This document shows, piece after piece, positions 13,604-14,299 of a stretch of 14,299 bases of DNA. Positions within the stretch are counted from its first letter, which is position 1; each line of letters opens with the position of its first letter. The translations under genes and the position numbers were made by a program. Below the pieces are notes generated by a model. The model saw nothing but the letters and a program-made list of their open reading frames with translations. It was not told the DNA's origin and did not search any database. The DNA comes from an uncultured Collinsella sp. (GTDB lineage Bacteria > Actinomycetota > Coriobacteriia > Coriobacteriales > Coriobacteriaceae), in NCBI GenBank assembly GCA_902494565.1, contig CABUTN010000040.1, forward strand, positions 1 through 14,299, written 5' to 3'.

Positions 13604-14299
13604 ATGGGGGAGAACGTGCTCAAGTTCGGTACCTACGTCCGTGTTGGAAACGCGGCCGAAGCCTATGAGCTCTTGCAGAAGAACCGCAACAACAAGATTG
13701 TGGGCGGCGGCATCTGGATGCGTCTGGGTTCGCGTCGTGTGGCGACGGCGATTGACCTTTCGGCTTGCGGGCTCGATCAGATCGAGGAGACCGAGACCGA
13801 GTTTCGCATCGGTGCCATGTGCACCCTGCGCCAGCTCGAGCGTCATGCCGGGCTCAACGCGCTTGTCAACAATGTCTTTGAGTTCGCCGTCCACGACATC
13901 GTGGGCGTGCAGCTGCGCAATACCGCCACGGTGGGCGGCAGCATCTACGGCCGCTTTGGCTTCTCGGACGTTCTCTCTGCCTTCCTCGCGCTCGATTCCT
14001 ATGTTGAGCTGACGGGTGCCGGCCGCGTGCCGCTTGCCGAGTTTGTCGACATGGGCTACGTCCGCGACGTGATCGAGCACGTCGTGGTCGTTAAGCACGA
14101 TTACCGCGCGAGCTATGAGGCCGTGCGCAAGGCCGCGACCGACTTCCCCTCGCTCAACGTCACCGCTGCCTGGTGGGACAATAGCTGGCACGTCACCGTG
14201 GGCGCCCGTCCGCTGCGCGCGACCCTGCTGCAGGGCGAGGCGTGCGGCCTGGTGAGCGAGCAGCCTTCCGAGGACGAGCTGCGTGCCCTGGCCGCGTCC
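13604..14299 (+). CDS. FAD-binding subunit of a molybdenum hydroxylase (XdhB/CoxM-like), 3' partial
   Basis: The visible 232 residues match the FAD domain and the start of the C-terminal domain of the medium subunit of xanthine dehydrogenase/CO dehydrogenase-type enzymes, which passes electrons from the Mo/2Fe-2S subunits to FAD. The FAD motifs are VGGGIW (residues 33-38) and TVGGS (109-113), with the conserved QLRN just before the latter. The segment VTVGARPLRAT near 200-210 is the usual C-terminal-domain motif. The gene runs off the window; family members are about 260-300 aa. The start is uncertain: the ATG at 13604 has GGAGAG immediately against it, while the GTG at 13616 has GGGGGAG 3 nt upstream and gives the more typical N-terminus MLKFGTYV. 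Neither spacing is ideal. The Mo and Fe-S subunits would be expected downstream. Substrate is unknown; purine or aromatic hydroxylation are possibilities. Confidence 0.85.
   Translation, partial: MGENVLKFGTYVRVGNAAEAYELLQKNRNNKIVGGGIWMRLGSRRVATAIDLSACGLDQIEETETEFRIGAMCTLRQLERHAGLNALVNNVFEFAVHDIVGVQLRNTATVGGSIYGRFGFSDVLSAFLALDSYVELTGAGRVPLAEFVDMGYVRDVIEHVVVVKHDYRASYEAVRKAATDFPSLNVTAAWWDNSWHVTVGARPLRATLLQGEACGLVSEQPSEDELRALAAS

Noticed and set aside
1..14299. CRISPR array, prophage, complete insertion sequence or rRNA.
   Set aside because: No spaced direct repeats, integrase, transposase, phage structural gene or rRNA segment was seen in any part of the window.

Overview
The window is G+C-rich with a strong third-position G/C preference and SD-led, tightly packed genes, all read on the + strand. 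Encoded proteins combine a formate hydrogenlyase (FHL) of the E. coli Hyc type with the complete bacterial selenocysteine-decoding apparatus and a molybdenum-cofactor enzyme set. This suggests an anaerobic fermentative gut actinobacterium of the Coriobacteriia, most likely Collinsella or a close relative. That assignment is inferred from gene content and style, not from a marker gene.

Region 1 (1-4714) is the distal half of an FHL operon: hycE (5'-truncated by the window), hycF, hycG, hycH and hycI, in the same order as the E. coli hycEFGHI genes, with junctions between a 1-nt overlap and a 2-nt gap. A FocA-type formate channel follows and the unit ends at a strong intrinsic terminator. Together these genes import or export formate, carry its electrons to a [NiFe] hydrogenase, and mature that hydrogenase by C-terminal proteolysis.

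Region 2 (4715-11880) is a selenium/molybdenum block. It has a cytoplasmic molybdopterin oxidoreductase with Cys (not Sec) at the Mo-ligand position, then selA and selB (4-nt overlap). An unlabelled gap follows that contains the tRNA-Sec gene selC with its own promoter and terminator, then mobA and a short Cys-rich Se/S-carrier-like protein (DUF3343). The block supplies the trans-factors and the guanine-dinucleotide cofactor step that a Sec-containing formate dehydrogenase would need. No in-frame UGA selenoprotein gene is visible inside the window, so the client (probably fdhF-like) should lie outside it.

Region 3 (11836-14299) starts with a REP-like hairpin and a leader. It continues with an NADP-type glutamate dehydrogenase gene and terminator, then the 5' part of a FAD-binding subunit of a xanthine-dehydrogenase/CO-dehydrogenase-type molybdenum hydroxylase, which runs off the window.

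The most interesting items are the selC gene with an apparent mismatch in its acceptor stem, the seven-cysteine N-terminal extension on the Se/S-carrier-like protein, the Mo enzyme of unknown substrate beside the Sec genes, a SelB with an atypical G4 motif, and two palindromic intergenic elements that look like dispersed repeats.
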